From Lachnospiraceae bacterium (GTDB taxonomy: Bacteria > Bacillota > Clostridia > Lachnospirales > Lachnospiraceae), in the NCBI GenBank assembly GCA_028689715.1, contig JAQVCQ010000003.1, positions 1 through 56,000 of the forward strand: 56,000 bases of DNA, in the 5' to 3' direction. Under the pieces are notes generated by a model that was not told where the DNA came from, did no database searches, and was given only the letters and a program-made list of their open reading frames with translations. This document shows positions 29,370-37,993 of the stretch, in pieces (positions within the stretch are counted from its first letter, which is position 1; every line of letters starts with the position of its first letter). A program made the position numbers and the translations under genes.

Positions 29370-30734
29370 ATGAAAAGAAAAAGTATTGCATTATTATTAG
29401 CGGCAGTGTTATCGCTTTCACTTATGGGGTGTGGAGCAAAACAGGAAGCAGCGCAACCAGCTGCAGAAGAAACAACAGAAGCTGCAACAGATGAAGCGTC
29501 AGCAGAGGAAGCACCTGCGGCAGAAGCATCAGCAGACAGTAACACGTTAACAGTCTGGTGCTGGGATCCTGCATTTAATATTTATGCGATGGAACAGGCA
29601 GCAGAAGTCTACAAAGAAAAAAATCCAGATTTCGTTTTAAACGTAGTGGAAACACCATGGGCTGATATTCAGACAAAACTTACAACAGCAGCGACTTCAT
29701 CTGATTTAAGCTCATTACCGGATATTATGTTATTGCAGGATAATGCATTCCAGAAAAATGTGATTAGTTACCCAGATGCATTTACAGATATTTCAGGATC
29801 TGGAATCGCATTTGACCAGTTCGGTGGAGCAAAACTTGCTTATTCAACTGTAGATGGTAAAAATTATGGCGTTCCATTTGATAATGGTGCGGTAATCAGC
29901 TGTGTAAGAACAGATGTATTGGAAAAAGCCGGATATACAGTAGATGATTTTACAGATATTACATGGTCAAAATATATTGAAATTGGTAAAGATGTACTTG
30001 CTAAGACCGGAACACCAATGCTTTCCATGCAGGCAGGAGAAACAGACCTGATCATGATGATGCTTCAGTCAGCTGGTGGAAGTTTATTTGATGCGGAAGG
30101 TAATCCGACTATCGTAAACAATGCAGTACTTGCAGAAGTAATGGGTGTATACCAGGAACTGATCAAATCAGGCGTATTGATCGAAGTAAATGATTGGGAT
30201 CAATATATTGGAACTTTGACAAATAGTACTGTAGCAGGAACGATCAACGGATGCTGGATCCTTGCATCCATTCAGACAGCAGCGGATCAGTCAGGAAAAT
30301 GGGCAATCACAAATATGCCAAAACTTGAAACTGTTGATGGTGCTACCAATTATTCCAATAACGGCGGTTCAAGCTGGGTCGTTACATCTAATTGTAAAAA
30401 TGTAGATCTTGCAACAGATTTCTTGGGAAGTACATTTGCAGGAAGTGTAGAATTCTATGAAAAAATCCTTCCAAGTTCAGGTGCACTTGCAACTTATCTG
30501 CCAGCAGCAGACAGTGCAGTTTACGGGGAACCACAGGCATTCTTTAATGATCAGACGATCTATGCACTGATCACAGAATTTGCAGGAAAAGTACCAAGCA
30601 ATAATACAGGCGTATATTATTATGAAGCACGTGATGCAGTAGCAACAGCACTTACGAATGTTGTGAATGGAGCAGATATTACTTCAGAACTTCAGGCAGC
30701 TGAAGATACTGTCAAATTCCAGATGGGACAGTAA
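29370..30734 (+). CDS. Sugar ABC transporter substrate-binding lipoprotein
   Basis: Extracellular family 1 solute-binding protein of a carbohydrate (CUT1) importer. It is 454 residues. The signal peptide ends in lipobox LMGC with the lipidated Cys at residue 21, followed by an Ala/Glu-rich linker to about residue 52. The mature fold starts TLTVWCWDPAFNIYAMEQAA and has the motif PDIMLLQDN and the hinge VNNAVLAEVMGVYQELIKSG. It heads the operon with two permeases and a beta-galactosidase. A stable hairpin after the gene (30758-30788) probably keeps its product in excess of the permeases. AAGGAGG precedes the ATG. Confidence 0.95.
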   Translation: MKRKSIALLLAAVLSLSLMGCGAKQEAAQPAAEETTEAATDEASAEEAPAAEASADSNTLTVWCWDPAFNIYAMEQAAEVYKEKNPDFVLNVVETPWADIQTKLTTAATSSDLSSLPDIMLLQDNAFQKNVISYPDAFTDISGSGIAFDQFGGAKLAYSTVDGKNYGVPFDNGAVISCVRTDVLEKAGYTVDDFTDITWSKYIEIGKDVLAKTGTPMLSMQAGETDLIMMMLQSAGGSLFDAEGNPTIVNNAVLAEVMGVYQELIKSGVLIEVNDWDQYIGTLTNSTVAGTINGCWILASIQTAADQSGKWAITNMPKLETVDGATNYSNNGGSSWVVTSNCKNVDLATDFLGSTFAGSVEFYEKILPSSGALATYLPAADSAVYGEPQAFFNDQTIYALITEFAGKVPSNNTGVYYYEARDAVATALTNVVNGADITSELQAAEDTVKFQMGQ

Positions 30735-30757
30735 CTGATAGATAGAATGTGAAGTGG

Positions 30758-30788
30758 GGGAACTTCCCGACTATGGGAAGTTCCCTTT
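30758..30788 (+). terminator. Intercistronic hairpin after the binding protein gene
   Basis: 11-bp stem GGGAACTTCCC (30758-30768) with GGGAAGTTCCC (30775-30785), loop of 6, then only TTTCA. A partial terminator or 3'-end stabiliser is likely, allowing read-through to the permeases. Confidence 0.65.
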
Positions 30789-30811
30789 CATAATATAAAG
30801 GAGGCATTGCT

Positions 30812-31717
30812 GTGAGCCGGGCAAATAAAACAACATCACAAAAACTGACCCTTAGTAAAAAACAAAATATTTCTGGCTGGTTTTTCTTAATGCCAGCAAC
30901 ATTTCTGATTGCGATCATGAGCTTTATCCCTATGTTCCGTGCTTTACTGCTCTCGTTCAAGACCGGAGTAGGTAATAATCTGAAATGGGCAGGAATATTT
31001 AATTATCAGCGTCTTGGACAGGATACTGTATTCATTCAGGCGTTAAAAAATAACTTTATTTATCTTTTGATCCAGGTTCCGATCATGCTTCTTCTTGCAC
31101 TGGTCCTGGCCTCCATGCTGAATAATAAACACCTACGTTTTAAAGGTCTGTTTCGGACGGCAATCTTTCTACCGTGTGCGACATCACTTGTTTCTTATGC
31201 CATTATTTTCCGGTCACTGTTCGCAGTGGATGGACTTGTGAATCTCATTTTGATCAGACTTGGCTTTCTTGAAGTGGGTTATAACTTCCTTGCCCATCCT
31301 AACAGTGCAAGAATGGTTATAATTCTGGCATTGATCTGGAGATGGACAGGATATAACATGGTCTTTTATCTGGCAGGACTTCAGAATATTGAATATTCTG
31401 TTTATGAAGCAGCCATGATCGATGGAGCTTCTCCATTCAAAACTTTCTTTAAAATAACAGTTCCTCTTTTAAAACCTACTATTTTACTGACAGCTATCAT
31501 GTCTACGAATGGAACGTTGCAGTTGTTTGATGAATCTGTAAATCTTACAAACGGCGGACCAGCCAATGCAACCATAACGATGTCACATTATATTTATAAT
31601 TTATCCTTTAAATATGTGCCAAATTTTGGGTATGCAGCTGCTATGTCGTATCTGATTCTGATCCTTGTTGCAGTATTGGCATTTGTTCAGATGAAAGTAG
31701 GTGATAAGCGTGATTAA
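30812..31717 (+). CDS. Carbohydrate ABC transporter permease (MalF-like)
   Basis: First membrane subunit of a CUT1 sugar importer. It is 301 residues with six membrane segments. The EAA loop that contacts the ATPase is EAAMIDGASPFKTFFKITVPLLKP. The start is GTG at 30812 after AAAGGAGG at 7 bases. It overlaps the second permease by 8 bases. No ATP-binding subunit is found in the cluster, so a shared MsmK/MsmX-type ATPase encoded elsewhere is expected. The sugar is unknown; the GH2 enzyme at the end of the operon suggests a galactoside. Confidence 0.95.
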   Translation: MSRANKTTSQKLTLSKKQNISGWFFLMPATFLIAIMSFIPMFRALLLSFKTGVGNNLKWAGIFNYQRLGQDTVFIQALKNNFIYLLIQVPIMLLLALVLASMLNNKHLRFKGLFRTAIFLPCATSLVSYAIIFRSLFAVDGLVNLILIRLGFLEVGYNFLAHPNSARMVIILALIWRWTGYNMVFYLAGLQNIEYSVYEAAMIDGASPFKTFFKITVPLLKPTILLTAIMSTNGTLQLFDESVNLTNGGPANATITMSHYIYNLSFKYVPNFGYAAAMSYLILILVAVLAFVQMKVGDKRD

Positions 31718-32516
31718 AATTAAAAGAAGTTTTCAATATGTAGTTCTGACGGTTGTGTCATTTGTTTCGGTTTTTCCTCTTCTCTGGATGGTGATCTCAG
31801 CTACAAATACAAGCCTTGACGTTACCAGGGGTGCCATGCTCCCGGGAAAAGCATTAATAGAGAATTTTCAAAAACTGATTGGTGCCCAAAATGTCAGTCA
31901 GGCTATGATGAATTCATTTAAGTATGCTATTTTACTGACATTTGCGTCACTTTGCATCTGTTCCCTGGCTGGATATGGATTTGAGATTTTTCATGACAAG
32001 GGAAAAGATGTCGTGATGGGCGTCATACTGTTAGCAATGATGGTTCCTTTTGCTGCAACCATGATCCCTCTGTTTCAAATGTTCTCAAAAGCCGGTTTGT
32101 TAAATACAACTGCCGGATTTATGCTGCCAACGATTTCAACACCGTTTCTGATCATGCTGTTTCGCCAGAGCGCCAGATCTTTTCCGCATGATATTATTGA
32201 GGCGGCCAGAATAGACGGACTGAACGAATTTCAGATATTTTACAAGATGTTCTTTCCGACCATGCGGTCTACCTATGCTGCAGCCATGACGATTACCTTC
32301 ATGAATGCATGGAATAATTATCTCTGGCCAAAAGTTATTATGACAGACCAGAAGAGTATCACAATGCCGATGCTGGTTGCGAACCTGACAGAGGGTTATG
32401 TAACAGACTATGGTGTACTGATGCTGGGTGTTTTATTATGTACGATACCGACAATCATAATTTTCTTCGTCCTGCAAAAGAGTTTTGCGGAAGGAATTAC
32501 AGGTGCGGTCAAATAG
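31710..32516 (+). CDS. Carbohydrate ABC transporter permease (MalG-like)
   Basis: Second membrane subunit of the same importer. It is 268 residues with six membrane segments. The EAA loop reads EAARIDGLNEFQIFYKMFFPTMRS, and the C-terminal stretch ITFMNAWNNYLWPKVIM is typical of MalG/AraQ-like subunits. Two GTG codons are possible, 31701 and 31710; the second lies at the better distance from AGGTGAT. The gene overlaps its partner by 8 bases and is followed 28 bases later by the beta-galactosidase. Confidence 0.94.
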   Translation: MIKIKRSFQYVVLTVVSFVSVFPLLWMVISATNTSLDVTRGAMLPGKALIENFQKLIGAQNVSQAMMNSFKYAILLTFASLCICSLAGYGFEIFHDKGKDVVMGVILLAMMVPFAATMIPLFQMFSKAGLLNTTAGFMLPTISTPFLIMLFRQSARSFPHDIIEAARIDGLNEFQIFYKMFFPTMRSTYAAAMTITFMNAWNNYLWPKVIMTDQKSITMPMLVANLTEGYVTDYGVLMLGVLLCTIPTIIIFFVLQKSFAEGITGAVK

Positions 32517-32544
32517 GATAGAAAGTTGATGAATAGGTGTGAAT

Positions 32545-35500
32545 ATGTTTGATTATAATAAAATAAAAGATCCTGAGTTTTTCATGGAAAACAGAATGCC
32601 TGCTCATTCAGACCATGAATTTTATAAAGATGACTCAGAACTGCAGTTGCGGAACAGCAGTTTTCGGTATTCGTTAAATGGATTGTGGAAATTTGCGTAT
32701 TCGAAAAATCTTAATCTTGCTGTAAATGGTTTTGAGAAGGCAGATTATAATGCTTATGACTGGGACACCATCCATGTGCCTGCACATATCCAGATGGAAG
32801 GTTATGATGTACCGCAGTATGCGAATGTACAATACCCGTGGGATGGAAGGGAACAGATCGAACCGGGAGAAATTCCAAAGGATTTTAATCCGGTCGCACA
32901 TTATGTAAAATATTTTAAATTACCAGCAAATTTTGAAAGAAAAAGAACAATGCTATCCTTTCAGGGTGTAGAGAGTGGAGTGATCGTCTGGCTGAATGGA
33001 AGATATATTGGCTACAGTGAAGACAGTTTTACCCCTGCGGAATTTGATGTCACAGACTACTTAACAGAAGGCACCAATAAACTTGCTGTGCAGGTGATAA
33101 AGTGGACTGCTGGCAGCTGGTGTGAAGATCAGGACTTTTTCAGATTTTCAGGTATTTTCAGAGATGTATTTCTGTATTATATTCCAGATGTTCATATCCG
33201 TGATCTTAAGATCCGAACACCTCTGTCTGATGATTTTAAACAGGGCACTTTAGAACTGGAGATGGATAGTATAGGAGATGGAAGTGCCGAAATCAGTTTA
33301 TATGATGGAGAAAAGCCATTATTTAAAGAAGAGATCGGGATATCGGGACTGACTGGAATAACGCAGACAGTATGCGAACCAAGACTGTGGAGCGCGGAAT
33401 CACCTGACTTATATCGTCTTGAGATCAGAGTATATGATAAGAGTGGAATTCTTCAGGAGATCATTCCATATTTTGTTGGATTTAGAAAATTTGAAATCCG
33501 AAACAGTATCATGTACCTAAATGGAAAAAGAATCGTATTTAAAGGTGCCAACCGACATGAATTTAGTTCTGTTGGGGGCAGACATGTCACCAGAGAAGAG
33601 CTGCTCCAGGACATTATTACCATGAAAAGGAATAATATCAATGCGATCAGAACCTGTCATTATCCTGATGACAGTGCGATCTATCATTTATGCGATCAGT
33701 ATGGTCTTTATATGATTGACGAGACAAATCTTGAAACGCATGGGGTCTGGGATGCAGTAGCAAGAGGGGTTATTGGAATCGAAGAAGCCATTCCGGGTAA
33801 TAGACCTGAATGGAAAGAACTGATTCTTGACAGAGCAAATTCTATGTATCAGAGAGATAAGAACCATCCATCCATCTTAATCTGGTCATGTGGAAATGAA
33901 TCCTTTGGTGGAAGCAATCTTTTCGAAATGTCAGAGTTCTTTAGAAAAGTCGATCCGACCAGACCTGTTCATTATGAAGGGGTTCACCATGACAGAAGAT
34001 ATAATGGTACCAGTGATATTGAGAGCCAGATGTATACACCGGCAGATGAGATCGCGAAGTTCTTAGAACATGACAGAAGTAAACCATTTATCTGCTGTGA
34101 ATATCTGCATGCCATGGGTAACTCCTGTGGAGCGATGCATAAATACACCGATCTGACAGACACAGAACCTCTGTATCAGGGAGGATTTATCTGGGATTAC
34201 ATTGACCAGTCTATTTTGAAGAAGGATCGATATGGAAAAGACTTTCAGGCATATGGTGGAGACTTTGATGACAGACCATGCGATTATAATTTCTGCGGGA
34301 ATGGGATCGTATATGCTGATGATCGTTCACCATCCCCTAAAATGCAGGAAGTAAAATATCATTATCAGAATATTTCAGTAAAATGGAATGAAAGAACTTT
34401 CGTTGTTGTGAATAAAAATCTGTTCACGCCTACAGACCGTTATGAATGCAGATTCAGCATCTGTAAAAATGGGAGGCTGATCAGACAAGAAGTGCTGGAT
34501 ATTGAAGTTCAGCCTTTACAGGAAGCAGAATATCCAATACCTGATGGGAAACTTGATGAGCCTGGGATATACTCCATGGTAGTATCATTCCATCTGAAAA
34601 CAGATGAATGCTGGGCAGAAAAAGGATATGAAACTGCATTTGGAGAAAAAATTCTTCAAGTGAAAAAAGAAGATACTTCTGAATACGTTCTTCCGGATGA
34701 TCTTGAGGATTCGGGTTCGGTACAGGGACTGAATGTGATCAGAGGTAAGCTGAATATTGGTGTAAAAGGAGATCATTTTGAAGCGCTGTTTTCTTATCTG
34801 AACGGTGGGCTTGTCTCTTATCGATATGCCGGAAAAGAAATGATTAAATCCATTCCAAGACCGAACTTCTGGAGAGCACCAACAGATAATGATTATGGAA
34901 ATCAGATGCCTGCAAGATATGGACAATGGAAGATCGCAAGTCTATATCTGACACATAAGCATGGAGCAGACGCATGGAAATCAGAACCGGAGCTGATCGT
35001 AGAAAAGGATATGGCAACGATTATTTACCGTTATTATCTGCCCACAGTACCAGCGTCAGAATGCGCTCTGATCTATTGTGTTCATCCTGATGGAAGTATT
35101 AAGGTCAGACTGGAATATGAACCAGTCAAAGAACTGAAGGATATGCCGGAATTTGGTGTGATCATGAAGATCGATGCTGATTACGATACAGTAGAATGGC
35201 TGGGAATGGGACCGGAAGAAACATATTCAGACAGAAATATGGGAGCAAGGTTTGGGCTGTATCAGAACAAAGTACATGAGAACATGGCGAGATACTTAGT
35301 TCCTCAGGAGTGTGGAAACAAGACTGGGGTCAGATATGCAAAAGTTATGGATGAAAAAGGAAGAGGTATGATTTTTTATGGGACAGAAATGAATTTTTCT
35401 GCGCTTCCCTTTACGCCGCATGAAATAGAAAATGCACAACATCCATATGAACTTCCGCAGGTACATTATACTGTAATCAAAGCATCCATGATGCAGATGG

Positions 35501-35601
35501 GTATTGCAGGAGATGATAGTTGGGGTGCAAGAACACATAAAGAATATCTGTTACCTGTAGAGGAGAAGCTTGTTTTTGAATTTTGTATGAAAGGAATTTG
35601 A
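32545..35601 (+). CDS. Glycoside hydrolase family 2 beta-galactosidase (LacZ type)
   Basis: Cytoplasmic enzyme of 1018 residues that would split beta-galactosides brought in by the neighbouring importer. There is no signal peptide. The layout is that of LacZ: sugar-binding domain (LNGRYIGYSEDSFTPAEFD), Ig-like domain, TIM barrel, and a C-terminal Bgal_small_N domain from about residue 740 (NFWRAPTDNDYGN). The acid/base Glu is E452 in ILIWSCGNESFGG, and the nucleophile is E519 in ICCEYLHAMGNS. NAIRTCHYPDD and YMIDETNLETHG also match. The ATG at 32545 is chosen because AGG lies 7 bases before it; a GTG at 32539 is also in frame. Substrate is inferred from family and context. Confidence 0.93.
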   Translation: MFDYNKIKDPEFFMENRMPAHSDHEFYKDDSELQLRNSSFRYSLNGLWKFAYSKNLNLAVNGFEKADYNAYDWDTIHVPAHIQMEGYDVPQYANVQYPWDGREQIEPGEIPKDFNPVAHYVKYFKLPANFERKRTMLSFQGVESGVIVWLNGRYIGYSEDSFTPAEFDVTDYLTEGTNKLAVQVIKWTAGSWCEDQDFFRFSGIFRDVFLYYIPDVHIRDLKIRTPLSDDFKQGTLELEMDSIGDGSAEISLYDGEKPLFKEEIGISGLTGITQTVCEPRLWSAESPDLYRLEIRVYDKSGILQEIIPYFVGFRKFEIRNSIMYLNGKRIVFKGANRHEFSSVGGRHVTREELLQDIITMKRNNINAIRTCHYPDDSAIYHLCDQYGLYMIDETNLETHGVWDAVARGVIGIEEAIPGNRPEWKELILDRANSMYQRDKNHPSILIWSCGNESFGGSNLFEMSEFFRKVDPTRPVHYEGVHHDRRYNGTSDIESQMYTPADEIAKFLEHDRSKPFICCEYLHAMGNSCGAMHKYTDLTDTEPLYQGGFIWDYIDQSILKKDRYGKDFQAYGGDFDDRPCDYNFCGNGIVYADDRSPSPKMQEVKYHYQNISVKWNERTFVVVNKNLFTPTDRYECRFSICKNGRLIRQEVLDIEVQPLQEAEYPIPDGKLDEPGIYSMVVSFHLKTDECWAEKGYETAFGEKILQVKKEDTSEYVLPDDLEDSGSVQGLNVIRGKLNIGVKGDHFEALFSYLNGGLVSYRYAGKEMIKSIPRPNFWRAPTDNDYGNQMPARYGQWKIASLYLTHKHGADAWKSEPELIVEKDMATIIYRYYLPTVPASECALIYCVHPDGSIKVRLEYEPVKELKDMPEFGVIMKIDADYDTVEWLGMGPEETYSDRNMGARFGLYQNKVHENMARYLVPQECGNKTGVRYAKVMDEKGRGMIFYGTEMNFSALPFTPHEIENAQHPYELPQVHYTVIKASMMQMGIAGDDSWGARTHKEYLLPVEEKLVFEFCMKGI

Positions 35602-35612
35602 ACATTTTTGGT

Positions 35613-35652
35613 AAACCGGGAGTAAATTTGATAATTTGCTCCCGGTTTTTTC
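35613..35652 (+). terminator. Terminator of the sugar operon
   Basis: 15-bp stem AAACCGGGAGTAAAT (35613-35627) with ATTTGCTCCCGGTTT (35634-35648), one T-G pair, followed by TTT and CTG. Strong rho-independent terminator. Confidence 0.9.
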
Positions 35653-35669
35653 TGATTATATGCTTTTCA

Positions 35670-35698
35670 TTCAAAAACAGTTATGCTATATTTATAAT
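35670..35698 (+). promoter_or_regulatory. Promoter of the GGDEF protein gene
   Basis: TTCAAA (35670-35675), 17-base spacer, TATAAT (35693-35698). About 55 bases before the ATG at 35754. Confidence 0.6.
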
Positions 35699-35753
35699 AA
35701 TCATCTTCTGATTCTATGCAGAATGTATAGATTCTAAGTATAGGGAGAAAAAA

Positions 35754-36851
35754 ATGCAATATAAAAAAGCATATGATAAATGGCGTTTCATTATAATTGA
35801 ATATCTATCCTATATTGTTTTTCTGATTCTCTTTCTTGAAATTATTGTTTTCGTATACTTTACATATACAGGTATTATGATTTCCACACCGCAGAAATAT
35901 TTTATGAAATATACTTTGTTTCCAACTGCGACCAATGTATCACTCCTGGCGATCGGAAATTACCTGCTTAAGAAGGAATCTTTGTCTGAGGAGATAAAAG
36001 ATTATATCCCGATCCTGTGTCTGGTAGGTTTTTGTCTTACCATTTCTCTGGTGCATAATTATTTTTTGATTACAGCAAGTATTTTTATGGTTCCATTGAT
36101 GTTGTCGTCCATGTATGGCAGTAAAAAGATCACAACAAGAATTTTCCTGATCTGTATTGCAGCACTGCTATTTAGCGCATTTTTTGATGGGTTTGATTCG
36201 GCAAACAGAGACAAAGAAATGTGGTATATCAATGAAGTGATTGCATTGATCCTATTACTTTCGGCATATTTGCTTACAATTGTCATGATGAACTATTCCA
36301 GAGAGAAGGAAGAAGAGCTCAGAGAAAGCATCATAGCGAAATATACGCTTGAGGAAGCATTAAAAAGAGATCCGCTTACTGGGCTATATAATCATACGGA
36401 ATTTTACAGATATCTGGAAACGCTGCTTGACCATGTAGGGACAAAGATAAAGACTGTCAGCCTTGTCGTAATAGACATCGACAACTTTAAGAATGTAAAT
36501 GATACCTATGGTCATGAAAAAGGAAACATCATTTTGTTAGAATTATCAAAAATGATGACGGAATATTGTGGTGAAAAGGGACGTGTGTGTAGATACGGAG
36601 GGGAAGAGTTCGTAATTGTCTTTCCTGACCTGAACCAGGATGAAGTGTGGAGCCACATGGAACATATTCGAAAACTTTTTGCAAGACGAGAGATGTTGCC
36701 GGGCGAGCGAGTTACCATCAGCAGCGGAATCGCTGAATACGAAGAAGGTATAACAGCACAAAAACTTTTTGAAAAAGCTGATGCAGCAATGTACACGGCG
36801 AAAGCAGAAGGAAGAAACAGGTCTGTCATATTTCAGGAAGTAACAGAATAA
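35754..36851 (+). CDS. Membrane diguanylate cyclase (GGDEF protein)
   Basis: Predicted c-di-GMP synthase of 365 residues. The N-terminal 185 residues hold about six hydrophobic segments with little extracellular sequence (no Cache domain). A short helix (EEELRESIIAKYTLEEALKR) links to the GGDEF domain, which begins DPLTGLYNHTEFYRYLE and has VIDIDNFKNVNDTYGHEKGN. The active-site motif is GGEEF at residues 282-286, compatible with cyclase activity. The inhibitory RxxD site upstream of it is absent, so product feedback is unlikely. The gene precedes threonine aldolase by 19 bases. GGGAG precedes the ATG. Confidence 0.93.
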   Translation: MQYKKAYDKWRFIIIEYLSYIVFLILFLEIIVFVYFTYTGIMISTPQKYFMKYTLFPTATNVSLLAIGNYLLKKESLSEEIKDYIPILCLVGFCLTISLVHNYFLITASIFMVPLMLSSMYGSKKITTRIFLICIAALLFSAFFDGFDSANRDKEMWYINEVIALILLLSAYLLTIVMMNYSREKEEELRESIIAKYTLEEALKRDPLTGLYNHTEFYRYLETLLDHVGTKIKTVSLVVIDIDNFKNVNDTYGHEKGNIILLELSKMMTEYCGEKGRVCRYGGEEFVIVFPDLNQDEVWSHMEHIRKLFARREMLPGERVTISSGIAEYEEGITAQKLFEKADAAMYTAKAEGRNRSVIFQEVTE

Positions 36852-36870
36852 AATCAGAAAGAGAAGAAAA

Positions 36871-37899
36871 ATGTATCGTTTTAATAATGACTATAGTGAA
36901 TGTGCCCACCCAAGAATATTAAAAGCACTCCTGTCAGGCAGTGAAGAACAATATTCGGGATATGGTGCTGATGAGATAACAGAAGAGGCAAAAAGGCTGA
37001 TCAAAGAAAAACTGAAAAATCAGGAAGTGGATATCCATTTTCTCTCCGGAGGGACACTGACGAATCTGACCTTTATTTCCCATGCATTAAAACCATATGA
37101 AGCAGTAATCGCTGCATCTACCGGTCATATTAATGTTCACGAAACGGGAGCGATTGAAGCAACAGGACATAAGGTCATTGATATTGACAGTTCAGATGGG
37201 AAACTGACTCCTGAAATGATACAACCGGTATTGGATGAACATGTAGATGAACACTCGGTTCTTCCTGCAATGGTCTATATTTCGAACACAACAGAAGTTG
37301 GAACAATCTATACACTGGAAGAACTGAAAAGATTATCAGAATATTGCCATTCAAAAGGACTACTTCTGTATCTGGATGGCGCAAGACTATCCATGGGTCT
37401 TGCAGTAGAGGAATCAGAGCTTGCATTCTCACATCTGGCGGAATATCTGGATGCATTTTACATTGGTGGAACCAAATGCGGAGCCATGTTTGGGGAGGCG
37501 CTGATCCTTGTGAAAGATGAACTGAAAAAGAATTTTCGCTATCATATGAAACAGCATGGTGCCATCATGGCAAAAGGATGGATCACCGGATTACAGTTCT
37601 ATGAGCTGTTCAAAGACGATCTCTATGAAGAAATAGGAAAACACTGCAATGAAATGGCATGTATTTTAAAGACTTTTTTTGCAGAACAGGGATATACATT
37701 TTCAACGCATTCAAAGACTAATCAGATTTTTCCGATTCTTCCAAATGAAGTCATTCAAAGAATGAGTCAGGATTATCTGGTCGCAGAGTGGAAAAAAATG
37801 GATGAAGATCATACTGCAGTACGTTTTTGTACTTCGTTTGCAACAACACAGAAAGATGTGGAAGCATTTTGTAACGACTTTTCAAATTATTTAGTGTAA
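36871..37899 (+). CDS. ltaE: Low-specificity L-threonine aldolase
   Basis: PLP enzyme that splits L-threonine or L-allo-threonine into glycine and acetaldehyde; it can also serve in serine or glycine metabolism. It is 342 residues. The beta-eliminating-lyase fold is clear: FLSGGTLTNLTFISHALKPYEAVI, then YLDGARLSMGLAVEES with the Asp/Arg pair, and the PLP lysine K202 in IGGTKCGAMFGEAL. The C-terminal segment is FCTSFATTQKDVEAF. A weak ribosome site (GAGAAGA) precedes the ATG. It follows the GGDEF gene and ends at the shared terminator with pncB. Confidence 0.92.
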   Translation: MYRFNNDYSECAHPRILKALLSGSEEQYSGYGADEITEEAKRLIKEKLKNQEVDIHFLSGGTLTNLTFISHALKPYEAVIAASTGHINVHETGAIEATGHKVIDIDSSDGKLTPEMIQPVLDEHVDEHSVLPAMVYISNTTEVGTIYTLEELKRLSEYCHSKGLLLYLDGARLSMGLAVEESELAFSHLAEYLDAFYIGGTKCGAMFGEALILVKDELKKNFRYHMKQHGAIMAKGWITGLQFYELFKDDLYEEIGKHCNEMACILKTFFAEQGYTFSTHSKTNQIFPILPNEVIQRMSQDYLVAEWKKMDEDHTAVRFCTSFATTQKDVEAFCNDFSNYLV

Positions 37900-37935
37900 A
37901 TATAGATAGCAGACCTTATTCATTTTAAACAGTAA

Positions 37936-37984
37936 AAAACCCATGATGCAATCCGGTAAAAGATCCGATGCATCATGGGTTTTG
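37936..37984. terminator. Bidirectional terminator between the aldolase and pncB
   Basis: 15-bp stem AAAACCCATGATGCA (37936-37950) with TGCATCATGGGTTTT (37969-37983), A-run on one side and T-run on the other. It serves both converging genes. Confidence 0.88.
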
Positions 37985-37993
37985 CTTTGTAGA

